From: Candidatus Sumerlaeota bacterium
Lineage (GTDB): Bacteria; Sumerlaeota; Sumerlaeia; JAFGJS01
Assembly: GCA_016928995.1 (NCBI GenBank)
Contig: JAFGJS010000020.1
Coordinates: 1 to 63,696, forward strand
Direction of reading: 5' to 3'
DNA length: 63,696 nucleotides
Position numbers and translations under genes: made by a program. The notes beneath the pieces are model-generated. The model ran no database searches. It saw nothing but the letters and a program-made list of their open reading frames with translations, and was not told where the DNA came from. Shown in pieces: positions 16,638 to 24,602 of the stretch (its first letter is position 1; every line of letters starts with the position of its first letter).

Positions 16638-16692
16638 TTAATCTCTGTGCGCTTCGAGTGCTCAGTGCGAGAATCACAATTTATAGAGGTTC
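16638..16692. repeat. Dispersed repeat 'AATCTCTGTGCGCT...TATAGAGGTTCCC'
   Basis: AATCTCTGTGCGCTTCGAG followed by GTGCTCAGTGCGAGAATC and TTTATAGAGGTTCCC. A very similar block occurs at 32210-32265. Confidence 0.6.
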
Positions 16693-16730
16693 CCTTCAAT
16701 CTTTTTTGGCCGCACGGGCGTCCAATTTAA

Positions 16731-16893
16731 ATCACTGATGTTACGCCGCGAGTGTTACCTTGGACTGCGCAGGCCATGCCTGCGCCTTGTACAAACGGGA
16801 TTCGGTCCATCATACGGCAGTCTTTCCGCGCAACTCAAGGCGGCGGCATGGCCGCCGCAGTCCAAAGTAGCTGAGATGCGTAACATCAGTGAT
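16731..16893. repeat. MITE-like element with perfect 16-bp terminal inverted repeats
   Basis: Left end ATCACTGATGTTACGC (16731-16746) and right end GCGTAACATCAGTGAT (16878-16893) are perfect inverted repeats. Inside, CCTTGGACTGCG and CGCAGTCCAAAG form a second inverted pair, and GCAGGCCATGCCTGC is palindromic. There is no coding capacity. It can form one long hairpin. Related sequence lies at 10115-10275, and matching ends occur at 16979 and 17176. Confidence 0.75.
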
Positions 16894-16978
16894 ATAAATA
16901 TAAGGATGTTATTACGGCGTCAGCGCGGTCAGGCGCGGCGATTTCTTTTCAGTTGTGTTTTCCGTCGCGGAACCAGCA

Positions 16979-17192
16979 TAATAACTGATGTTACGCAGCC
17001 CGATGAGTTTTGACCGGATGAACAGGATCGGCAGGAAGTCGCTGTTCGAGAGGGGCGCGACGGGCTTTGATGAAAAACGCTGATTGGACGAGGTTTGTCC
17101 ATCGAAATCCGTCCGCATTGGATTCTCGTCCTCATCCAATCCATCCTGTTGATCTTGTCAAAAAAAAGCGCATTTGCGTAACATCCGATAAT
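16979..17192. repeat. Second element with GATGTTACGC-type ends
   Basis: Starts ATAACTGATGTTACGC and ends GCGTAACATCCGATAA in inverted orientation, matching 13 of 16 bases of the 16731 ends. The interior is different: it carries GATGAACAGGATCGGCAGG and ATCCATCCTGTTGATCTTG, which are inverted copies of a common CATCCTGTT motif. Lies just upstream of the YqeY gene. Confidence 0.55.
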
Positions 17193-17237
17193 AAGACAAA
17201 AATTTGCTTGATTCACTTTGGATGGGGAGGGCGGGAA

Positions 17238-17696
17238 ATGTCTTTAAAAGAGCGCATCAATGAGGAGCTGAAGACCGCGATGAAGGCGAAGGATGCGGAT
17301 CGTTTGAATGCGATCCGTTCCCTGCGTGCGGAGCTGCTGAAAAAAGAAAAGGAGAAAGCGGGTTCGGAGGCGGATGACGAGGCGATTCTGGCGATGGTCA
17401 AGCGGCTGGTGAAGCAGCGCAAGGAGTCGATCGAGATGTTCAGCCAGAATGGGCGCGAGGCTGATGCGGCGAAGGAAGAAGCGGAACTCAAGGTGCTGGA
17501 GGAGTTTCTGCCTGAAGAGTTGAGCGAGGCGGAGTTGGACGCGATTATCGCCGAGGTGATCGCAGCGGCAGGAGCGTCCTCGGCGCGGGAGATGGGTCCG
17601 GTAATGGGGCAGGTGATGGGGCGTTGCAAGAAAACCGGCAAAAATTTCGATGGAAAAGAGGTGAACGTCAAAGTCAGGTCGGCGTTGGGCGGTTAG
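17238..17696 (+). CDS. yqeY: GatB/YqeY domain protein
   Basis: Small helical protein (152 residues) of the YqeY family, related to the tail domain of GatB that contacts tRNA in the amidotransferase. It reads SLKERINEELKTAMKAKD, RLNAIRSLRAELLKKE, a Lys/Glu-rich helical stretch, then FLPEELSEAELDAIIAE and MGPVMGQVMGRCKKTGKNFD, all family hallmarks. I chose ATG 17238, preceded by GGGGAGGGCGGG; the open frame upstream to 17067 lies in repeat DNA. The function of stand-alone YqeY is unknown; a role near tRNA or the ribosome is inferred. Confidence 0.9.
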   Translation: MSLKERINEELKTAMKAKDADRLNAIRSLRAELLKKEKEKAGSEADDEAILAMVKRLVKQRKESIEMFSQNGREADAAKEEAELKVLEEFLPEELSEAELDAIIAEVIAAAGASSAREMGPVMGQVMGRCKKTGKNFDGKEVNVKVRSALGG

Positions 17697-17841
17697 GCGC
17701 TCCAAAAAAATCGCTTTTTAGCTTCTGTCCCGGCGCCGATGAAATATCTATGCCGGGAACTACGTCCGGATACCTGACAATCAACATCGGAATTGCATGG
17801 TACGCCCCAGGCTTTTAGGGACGGGGAAGAAGGAGTGCGCC

Positions 17842-18828
17842 ATGAATGATCGCAACGTGAGTGTCATTATTCGGCCGGTTGAAGCGGGAGGAGCGCTGTT
17901 TTGCGCGGAGCGGCTGGAATTGCTGCGGGAAAATTTGAGGCATACGATCCAAGGCAAGGATGAACAGCTGGAGGTGCTGTTGATCGCGCTGGTTGCGGAG
18001 GGATCAGTGCTGATGGAGGACATTCCGGGGGTTGGGAAGACGACGCTGGCCAAGGCGCTGGCGCGCAGCATCGACTCGATGTTCAGCCGGGTGCAGTTCA
18101 CGCCGGATTTGCTGCCGGCGGACATCCTGGGCGGTTCGATTTACAATCCCGTGAAGGGCAAATTTGAGTTCCGGCATGGGCCGGTTTTCTGCAACGTGCT
18201 GCTGGCGGACGAGATCAATCGCGCTTCGCCGCGCACGCAGTCGGCGCTGCTGGAGGCGATGAGCGAGTGTCAAGCCACGATCGAGGGCGGCCGGCACGAT
18301 CTGCCGCGGCCCTTCATGGTGCTGGCCACGCAAAATCCGGTCGAGTTTCACGGCACGTACCCGTTGCCCGAAGCGCAGCTGGACCGGTTCCTGATCACCA
18401 TCGACCTGGGGTATCCGGACGCTGAGACGGAGACGGACATCCTGTATGCGCAGGCGGATTATCATCCGCTGGAAACGCTGGAGCCGGTGGTGCGGCGCGA
18501 TGAAATCTATGAGATTCAGGCCATGGCGCGGCAGGTGCGCGTGGACCGGAGCGTGGCGGAGTACATCGTGGAGCTGATCAATCGTACGCGGCATGACGCG
18601 CGGCTGAAGCTGGGCGCGAGTCCGCGCGGTTCGCTGATGCTGTTTCGCACGGCGCAGGCGGCGGCGCTGGTGGACGGGCGGGATTATGTGCTGCCCGACG
18701 ACGTGCAGCGCCTGGCGCCGTACGTGCTGGCGCATCGCGTGACGCTGACGAGCAAGGCGCGCTACAGCAGCGTAACGAAAAAAGATGTGATTCAGGACAT
18801 CCTGACAAGCGTGCGGGTTCCGGCGTAA
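17842..18828 (+). CDS. MoxR family AAA+ ATPase
   Basis: AAA+ chaperone-like ATPase of the MoxR family, used to mature or insert cofactors into partner complexes. Walker A is MEDIPGVGKTTLAKALA, Walker B is VLLADEINRASPRTQSALLE, sensor 1 is VLATQNPVEFHGTYPLPEAQ, with the arginine finger in LDRF and the lid domain ending VTKKDVIQDIL. The ribosome binding site GAAGGAG precedes ATG 17842; the frame extends to 17797 without support. Such genes normally sit beside DUF58 and von Willebrand or transglutaminase genes. None follows here, so this copy is an orphan. Confidence 0.9.
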   Translation: MNDRNVSVIIRPVEAGGALFCAERLELLRENLRHTIQGKDEQLEVLLIALVAEGSVLMEDIPGVGKTTLAKALARSIDSMFSRVQFTPDLLPADILGGSIYNPVKGKFEFRHGPVFCNVLLADEINRASPRTQSALLEAMSECQATIEGGRHDLPRPFMVLATQNPVEFHGTYPLPEAQLDRFLITIDLGYPDAETETDILYAQADYHPLETLEPVVRRDEIYEIQAMARQVRVDRSVAEYIVELINRTRHDARLKLGASPRGSLMLFRTAQAAALVDGRDYVLPDDVQRLAPYVLAHRVTLTSKARYSSVTKKDVIQDILTSVRVPA

Positions 18829-18893
18829 GGCATCCCCGCATTTGAAGAATGCGCCCGGAATTTCCTGAAACGATGCTTTGTTGAAAAGTTTTT

Positions 18894-18998
18894 TCGTACT
18901 CGTACTCAGCGTAGCGGCGCTCGTACTCGTACTCGAATTGATCACAATCTCGCTCGTTTGAAACTGATGTTCGAGAACGAGGACGAGGACGAGCGAGA
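18894..18998. repeat. CGTACT/GAGGAC hexanucleotide array element
   Basis: TTCGTACTCGTACTCAGCG, then GCGCTCGTACTCGTACTCGA, then a tract with GAACGAGGACGAGGACGAG. The reverse complement of the first half is almost identical to 47446-47497, so this is a defined dispersed element and not only a simple expansion. It lies between MoxR and the convergent aminotransferase gene. Confidence 0.7.
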
Positions 18999-19031
18999 TT
19001 TCCCAAGGTTTTCATCAGTGCACTAAAACGT

Positions 19032-20171
19032 CTAAACCAGAGCCTCTCGCAGGGTCTCAACGACCAATATCTGCTGCTCTGCGGTCATGTCCGGATAGAG
19101 CGGCAGCGTGATTTCACGATCGACGTAATCCTCTGTCTGCGGCAACCGCACGCCGGCCGCGATTTCGCGATACGCGCTGAACCAATGGATCGGCGGATAA
19201 TGCACGCTCGTTTGCACGCCGCGTTGATGCATCCGGTTTCGCGTCTCGTCGCGCCGTTCACCATCCGCGTTTCGCAACAGCACGGGAAAGACGTGATTCA
19301 CCGAGAGAGGTCGATCCTTGAGAAACGGCAGCTCCACCTCCGCGCAATCGCGCAGCAACTCCCGGTAACGCTCCGCCAATTCCGCGCGGCGCCGGTTCGC
19401 GTCCGGCAGCTTTTTCAGCTGCTCCAATCCAATCGCTGCGCGAATTTCATCCATGCGGTAATTGAAGCCCAAACCTTCCACGTCATAGCTCATCGCCTTG
19501 GCTTCATGGCGCTGCCGGGTTTGCGTGGTCATGCCATGCGAGCGCAGGCTGCGCGCCAACTCCGCCACTTCAGGATCCCGGCAGATCAGCATGCCGCCCT
19601 CGCCGGTGGTCATGTTTTTGTTCGGGAAAAAACTGAAGCAACCCGCCAGGCCAAATGCGCCAGCGAACAACCCCGCCTCCAGTTTCAGCAATGGCGCATG
19701 CGCCGCGTCTTCGATTAAAACCAGCCCCTTGGCCTCGCACCATTCGCGCACCGCCTCCGCGTCGGCGGCATAGCCCGCGTAATGCACCAGCATGACGCCT
19801 TTGACGCGCGGCGTATAAGCCGCTTCATACTGCTCAACGCCCGCCAGGGGATGCGCCGGAGAAGCGATGTCCACCAGCACCGGCTTGGCGCCCACGTAGC
19901 GGATCGCATTCGCCGTGGCCACGAACGTCAGCGCCGGGCACAGCACCTCGTCGCCTGGACCGAAACCCGCTGCGATGCACGCCAGATGCAAAGCGGCCGT
20001 GGCGTTGCTGACACCTACGGCACGCGGCGACTCGTGCGCCTCGGCCCAGACGCGCTCAAACTCCGCCACGCAAGGGCCATTGGACAGCCAGCCGCTATCG
20101 ATCACGGCTTTTGCCGCGCGCGCCTCGGCGCCATCGAAATTCACATCGCTTAAGGGAACTCGCCACTCCAT
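19032..20171 (-). CDS. DegT/DnrJ/EryC1 aminotransferase
   Basis: PLP-dependent sugar aminotransferase family protein (379 residues). The first strand region is WRVPLSDVNFDGAEARA. GVSNATAALHLACIAAG contacts the cofactor. EDAAHAPLLKLEAGLFAGAF and CFSFFPNKNMTTGEGGML contain the Lys that forms the internal aldimine, and FNYRMDEIRAAIGLEQLKKL is the typical dimer segment. These enzymes transaminate NDP-keto sugars for O-antigen, capsule or glycan linkers. ATG 20171, with AAAGG upstream, gives the usual N-terminus; the open frame extends to 20252 through repeat DNA. It is near other envelope genes but not in a tight cluster. Confidence 0.9.
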   Translation of the reverse strand: MEWRVPLSDVNFDGAEARAAKAVIDSGWLSNGPCVAEFERVWAEAHESPRAVGVSNATAALHLACIAAGFGPGDEVLCPALTFVATANAIRYVGAKPVLVDIASPAHPLAGVEQYEAAYTPRVKGVMLVHYAGYAADAEAVREWCEAKGLVLIEDAAHAPLLKLEAGLFAGAFGLAGCFSFFPNKNMTTGEGGMLICRDPEVAELARSLRSHGMTTQTRQRHEAKAMSYDVEGLGFNYRMDEIRAAIGLEQLKKLPDANRRRAELAERYRELLRDCAEVELPFLKDRPLSVNHVFPVLLRNADGERRDETRNRMHQRGVQTSVHYPPIHWFSAYREIAAGVRLPQTEDYVDREITLPLYPDMTAEQQILVVETLREALV

Positions 20172-20227
20172 CGGGCAGGGCCTTTCTGGGAAAAATTTAC
20201 AGTTAGGGCATCTGGAGCCTTTAATCT

Positions 20228-20268
20228 TCACCACAGAGCGCACAGAGAACACAGAGGATTTTTTTTGT
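20228..20268. repeat. ACAGAG-type intergenic repeat
   Basis: TTCACCACAGAGCGCACAG, AGAACACAGAGG and a T run, just upstream of the aminotransferase start on the opposite strand. Confidence 0.6.
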
Positions 20269-20358
20269 GCTGTGAACGCGTTTATTTAATCGCTGCGCAG
20301 GACACGATCACAATTCATTTTTTTGCGAATCAATCGCTCCTGGGCCAGAAAAACCGGC

Positions 20359-22881
20359 CTATTGTTCAATCCCGTTCGCGCTCAAGCGTTCCAAGCGCAG
20401 CCACTCGAAGCACACCGCAAGCGTGCGCGCGTCCTGAGCGCCGGGCAACACATCCTGAACCGCCGGGCAATGCTCAAATTCAAATGTCAGCTCGTTCGAT
20501 CCTTCAACCAGCGCTTGCTCCGGAAGCGACACGGAATACTCCTGCATCCCCTGCTTCAGTTCCAGCCGCCCGGCGTCCTGACCGTTGAGCGATAAACGAA
20601 TCGATTGTCCCGGCCAATCCGGATAAAACAGCGGATCGCAGCGCAACGTCAAACGCAAAGGACCAACCTCGCGCAAATGAAATCGCGCATGCGCTTGCTT
20701 CGAAACGGCCCAACGGTAGCCAGAACCGTCATTTTTTTCGGCCAAGCCCCAGCCCGCTCCGATGAAATCCGGCGCGTCCTCGCCCATCATCCACGTTCGC
20801 TGTTGATCCACCAGGGCCGGATAAACGATCTCATCCTCGCGGATCGGCTCGAGGCGGATCCAGTCGAACAGCGCCGAACGCATCCGCACGTCCGCGCGCG
20901 ATTCCGGATAATAATCGCCGTACACTTCGCTGATGCGCATGCATGTGTCGAATTCAAACTCCAACCGGTTCAAACCCGGGCGAAACATCGACGCATGCAC
21001 CGTCAGCGAAGCTTGACCGAATTCATCCCCCAGCGCGATGCGCCCCGCCTCGCGGCCGTTCACGCGCAGCGTGAAAGCCTGCGGCTGCATGCCGGGATAG
21101 ATGAAGGCCTGGGCGCGCGTCCGAACGCGGAAGTGATGGACTTCCGGCAGCCAGAGCCAAATTTCGCTCGTTTGCGCCGTGCCGTAACGATACGCCTCCG
21201 GCCGGTTTCGATCCGGGATGTCGCGAAGATCCCAGCCCGGACCGATGCATGCAAAACTCTCATCGCCAATCGCGATTGTCAGTCCATTCCGCCAGGCGCC
21301 CAAGGCGCGCTCCTTCACGCCGGGAAGCTGGCCGAGCTCTTCCGGCGGAAAATTATGCCACGCATCGATTTGAAAATGCCGCCGGTCGAGCTGGCCGAAT
21401 TGTGAAAGCCATTGAAACATCGCATAGTCATGATCCGGATATGTCACGATCACGAAACGTTCGTGTTGAGCGGCCGCCTCTTTCAATCGCTCCAGCGACA
21501 TCCCCGGATTGATCAAGGGATTCGGCAGCTCCATGCGCTTGCAGTAATACTGGCAACAATACAATTCCAGCCCGTCGGGAACGATCAGCGCCGTCTCAGG
21601 ACCGGCGTCCCGGACAAATTGCGCCAGCGCCCGCCAGTTCCAGCGCTCCGAGGGCTGGATGAAAATCAGCGTCAGCGAAAATGCACACAGCGCGCTTGAG
21701 ACAGCCAGACGCCGGGGCAATGAGGGCAGGCATTTCAACCAAGCAACGCCCGCTTCCGCGCAACCCAGCGCCAGCACGGCATAATACAGGCTGAAAAGAT
21801 GAATCAGATAGCGCGACGAAACCCAATGATCCTTGAGCTTGAAGAACAACAGCAGCGCCGCCAGCGTAACCGGGCAATGCAGCGCGACATACGCTCCGAG
21901 CCAGGGGCGCTTGCGCCAAAGCTGGATCAATCCCCATGCCGCAAAGGGAATGAAAAACAGCGAAGCCGGAGTATTCCACGGCAGCCAAATAATATCCCAC
22001 TCATGATAACCAATGCCAAAAATATTCGACTGACGGAAAATCGAACTCCAACTCCACTCGCCAAAATTCTCCCACGGCTCCTCGCTCAGCGCCTCTCCCA
22101 CGGCGCCCCTGCGCAGCACCGGAAACAGCGCCGCCGCCGCCAGGGCGATGAGCGTGGCCAGCAACGGCGCCCAATCCAACCCCGCCGCCCGCTTTCCGTC
22201 TTCCGCGTCGAGCGCGTTCGGGCGCCGCCAAACCCAGGCCGCCGCGAACAATGCGTTCGCCGCCAGAAAAATCAGCGCGAAATACAACGTTCCGGCTCCA
22301 ACAATGGACGCCGCCACAAAACCCCCCAGCCATTGCCAGCGCCAGCCGCGAGACTCCGCCGGCGTATGCAGCGCCGTGAGAAAACATCCCTGCGCCAGCA
22401 TGGTCGCCAGCAGGAAGAGCATATACGGACGCGCCTCCTGCGAATACCGCAGCATGAACGCCGAGCAAGCCGTCAGGGCCGCGGCGCTCAGCATCGCCTC
22501 GCGCCGGCGCCCAAATCCCCGCAACAGCAATCCCGTCAGCCACGCGGACGCCAGAATGGCCAGCGTTCCCCAGATGCAGGACGGCATGCGGCCCGCGCGT
22601 TCGCTCTCGCCGAGTAGCCGCAATGCAAAATGAAGAATATAATAATGCAGCGGCGGCTTATTCGTCGCGATCCCGGTATGCACCTGGTCCAGCGGCAGCG
22701 CCGCCGCCGTCATGCTGCGAATCTCATCGTACCAAAAGCTCGACCGGTCCAAATCATGATACCGAAGCCCAAATCCCAACGCCGCGATCACGCCCAGCGC
22801 GATCCACCACGCAGCGCCAAAGCGGGGTGTGCTCGAAGGGCTTGCCACAATGTCAGCGGAACCGGAATCCATCATCGGCAA
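20359..22881 (-). CDS. GT-C membrane glycosyltransferase with C-terminal beta modules
   Basis: Large (840 residues) polytopic protein. The first transmembrane helix is WWIALGVIAALGFGLRYHDL, and the first loop carries SSFWYDEIRSM, the acidic loop of ArnT/PMT-type lipid-phosphate-sugar-dependent transferases; NKPPLHYYILHFALRLLG matches the following helix. About 10-12 hydrophobic segments run to residue about 400. The second half is soluble. It contains two related beta-sandwich-like segments, visible as QAFTLRVNGREAGRIALGDE, GLNRLEFEFDTC and, repeated, IRLSLNGQDAGRLELKQG, SNELTFEFEHC. These resemble carbohydrate-binding or jelly-roll folds and should lie outside the cytoplasm. It probably transfers a sugar from a polyprenyl carrier to a surface acceptor. 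Confidence 0.82.
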   Translation of the reverse strand: MPMMDSGSADIVASPSSTPRFGAAWWIALGVIAALGFGLRYHDLDRSSFWYDEIRSMTAAALPLDQVHTGIATNKPPLHYYILHFALRLLGESERAGRMPSCIWGTLAILASAWLTGLLLRGFGRRREAMLSAAALTACSAFMLRYSQEARPYMLFLLATMLAQGCFLTALHTPAESRGWRWQWLGGFVAASIVGAGTLYFALIFLAANALFAAAWVWRRPNALDAEDGKRAAGLDWAPLLATLIALAAAALFPVLRRGAVGEALSEEPWENFGEWSWSSIFRQSNIFGIGYHEWDIIWLPWNTPASLFFIPFAAWGLIQLWRKRPWLGAYVALHCPVTLAALLLFFKLKDHWVSSRYLIHLFSLYYAVLALGCAEAGVAWLKCLPSLPRRLAVSSALCAFSLTLIFIQPSERWNWRALAQFVRDAGPETALIVPDGLELYCCQYYCKRMELPNPLINPGMSLERLKEAAAQHERFVIVTYPDHDYAMFQWLSQFGQLDRRHFQIDAWHNFPPEELGQLPGVKERALGAWRNGLTIAIGDESFACIGPGWDLRDIPDRNRPEAYRYGTAQTSEIWLWLPEVHHFRVRTRAQAFIYPGMQPQAFTLRVNGREAGRIALGDEFGQASLTVHASMFRPGLNRLEFEFDTCMRISEVYGDYYPESRADVRMRSALFDWIRLEPIREDEIVYPALVDQQRTWMMGEDAPDFIGAGWGLAEKNDGSGYRWAVSKQAHARFHLREVGPLRLTLRCDPLFYPDWPGQSIRLSLNGQDAGRLELKQGMQEYSVSLPEQALVEGSNELTFEFEHCPAVQDVLPGAQDARTLAVCFEWLRLERLSANGIEQ

Positions 22882-23051
22882 ACGACGTCAAACCTTTCAC
22901 TTAAATCAGCCACAACTTCAAAACCGCACGCCGCGAAAGTCAACAACCAACCGTAAAAACCATGGGCGCCGGCGTCCGGCGCAGCTGCAAAGGAGACTGG
23001 ACAAGCCGGATCGAAACAGGCAGGTTAATCCGACCCTTTGGAGGAAGAAGC

Positions 23052-23528
23052 ATGAGCCAGCACAAAAAACTGCTTTTCGTCTGCCTTGGAAACATCTGCC
23101 GCTCGCCGGCCGCCGAGGGAACCATGAAACGCCTTGTCGAGCAAGCCGGCCGCCAGGATGAATTTTTCATCGACTCCGCAGGCACAGGCCGCTGGCACGT
23201 CGGCGAACTCCCCGATGAACGCATGCAGCGCGCCGCCGCCGCGCGAGGACTCCTGCTGGACAGCCGCGGGCGCCAGATCAAAGCCCAGGATCTGGAGAGC
23301 TTCGACCTTATCCTCGCGATGGACTCCGAAAATTATCGCAACATTTTAGACTTGGATCGAACGGGCAAGTATCACGATAAAGTGAAAATGATGTTATCCT
23401 ATCTGGACGGCGACGGCCCTAAGGACGTGCCTGATCCCTACTATGGCGGCTCCGACGGTTTTGATCGGGTGCTCGATCTTCTCGAGAAGGCCTGTTCCAG
23501 GCTCCTCGCCTCGTTCGATGAAAAATAG
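23052..23528 (+). CDS. Low-molecular-weight protein-tyrosine phosphatase
   Basis: Cytoplasmic phosphatase of 158 residues. The P-loop VCLGNICRSPAAEG holds the catalytic Cys and Arg (CX5RS), and the general acid is in the C-terminal DVPDPYYGGSDGFDRV. Bacterial members reverse tyrosine phosphorylation of polysaccharide co-polymerases, and one arsenate reductase branch exists. The DPYYGG motif favours the phosphatase. The ribosome binding site GAGGAAG is next to ATG 23052; the upstream extension to 22962 has none. It is divergent from the GT-C glycosyltransferase, which suits a role in polysaccharide regulation. Confidence 0.92.
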   Translation: MSQHKKLLFVCLGNICRSPAAEGTMKRLVEQAGRQDEFFIDSAGTGRWHVGELPDERMQRAAAARGLLLDSRGRQIKAQDLESFDLILAMDSENYRNILDLDRTGKYHDKVKMMLSYLDGDGPKDVPDPYYGGSDGFDRVLDLLEKACSRLLASFDEK

Positions 23529-23540
23529 AACGTCGCGCCG

Positions 23541-24041
23541 TCAGCTCGACGCCATGAATGCTTCGTGAAAAACGACAGTTCCTTGCGGCGCTGTTGCGCC
23601 AAACGGCAAGACCAGAAAAACTTCAGGCGGCACGCCCTCATGAAGCAGCCCCGGATCATGCTTAAAACCAAATCGCTGGTAATAATTCGGATCCCCGACC
23701 AGTGCGCAACCCTTGCCGCCCAGCTCCTTTATCATCGACAAGCCCTCATTGACCAGGGCCGTCCCAATGCCCTGCCTGTGCAGCTCCGGCAAAACGGAAA
23801 CAGGGCCGAGGCCATACCAATCTTCGGTCCCGTCAGAAATCGTCACCGGTGAAAAAGCGATATGGCCCACGATCCGGCCGTCGAGCTCCGCCACCAGCGA
23901 TAGCGTCAACACGCCAGCGGCGCGCAAGACGTTGATGATGAATTGCTCCGTATGATTGCTGATCGGCAGCGTCTTGAAGGCGGCGATTGTGACCTGCGTG
24001 ATCGCCTCATGGTCCGCAGCATGTTCTTTTCGAATGATCAT
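23541..24041 (-). CDS. GNAT family N-acetyltransferase
   Basis: Acetyl-CoA-dependent acyltransferase of 166 residues. It begins MIIRKEHAADHEAITQVTIA; the acetyl-CoA site is GLGPVSVLPELHRQGIGTAL (motif A, Q/RxxGxG/A), followed by KGCALVGDPNYYQRFGFKHD, the C-terminal GNAT motif. This is the YhbS-like branch, with unknown substrate. ATG 24041 has AGGAG 7 bases upstream and gives the family N-terminus; the frame continues to 24242 without support. It is convergent with the phosphatase gene, with 12 bases between stops. Confidence 0.9.
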   Translation of the reverse strand: MIIRKEHAADHEAITQVTIAAFKTLPISNHTEQFIINVLRAAGVLTLSLVAELDGRIVGHIAFSPVTISDGTEDWYGLGPVSVLPELHRQGIGTALVNEGLSMIKELGGKGCALVGDPNYYQRFGFKHDPGLLHEGVPPEVFLVLPFGATAPQGTVVFHEAFMASS

Positions 24042-24602
24042 TATGGGCTCCTGTTCGTGATAAGGGGCCCTAAAATCACTCTTTTTCGCAGCATCCTCAA
24101 GCTCAATGCGCGCCGCGCCCATGTCATTGTCAACTGCCGGCGAAAACAGGTTTGAAGCGTTATTAAGGCCCGCAGGGCATCCATGGAAGATGCGTATTTG
24201 TAAGGCGTTTTGAGGCGATGATGAAAATATCACGGCATGCACTTTACAATTGACGGCAGGTGTGCTTTTTTGCTGAACTGTTACTTTGTCTGGGTTGTCT
24301 CGCTTTTTTTATGTAAACGAGGGGGAAGCATTCATTCGCGACGAAATTATGGTTTCGTCCGGGTGTCTTTCATGTCACTGTCAGCGGTTCATAATCCTAT
24401 CATCAACACTGGCGCTTGCGATGACGCGCTGCGCCTGAAAACGGCTGGCGGGATCATGAAATGTAACCGTCCGTTTGATCACGTGAGGCATCGCGCAATT
24501 CATCGGTCATTCGTCCGGCGCTTCCTGTTCGTCATTCAACTTACGCGAAAATTTTTATATTTTTATATAATGTTTCATTTCAAAATGAGAGGGGCGGCAA
24601 TC
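24042..24602. other. Leader region before the large secreted protein
   Basis: About 560 bp. An in-frame extension of the downstream gene runs through it but has no coding appearance. TATAAT occurs at 24566-24571, 32 bases before the ATG, without a good -35. No other structure was recognised. Confidence 0.35.

Noticed and set aside
24237-24602. N-terminal extension of the giant beta-helix protein to 24237
   Set aside because: The added residues do not look like a domain or signal; a proper signal peptide and a ribosome binding site belong to ATG 24603.
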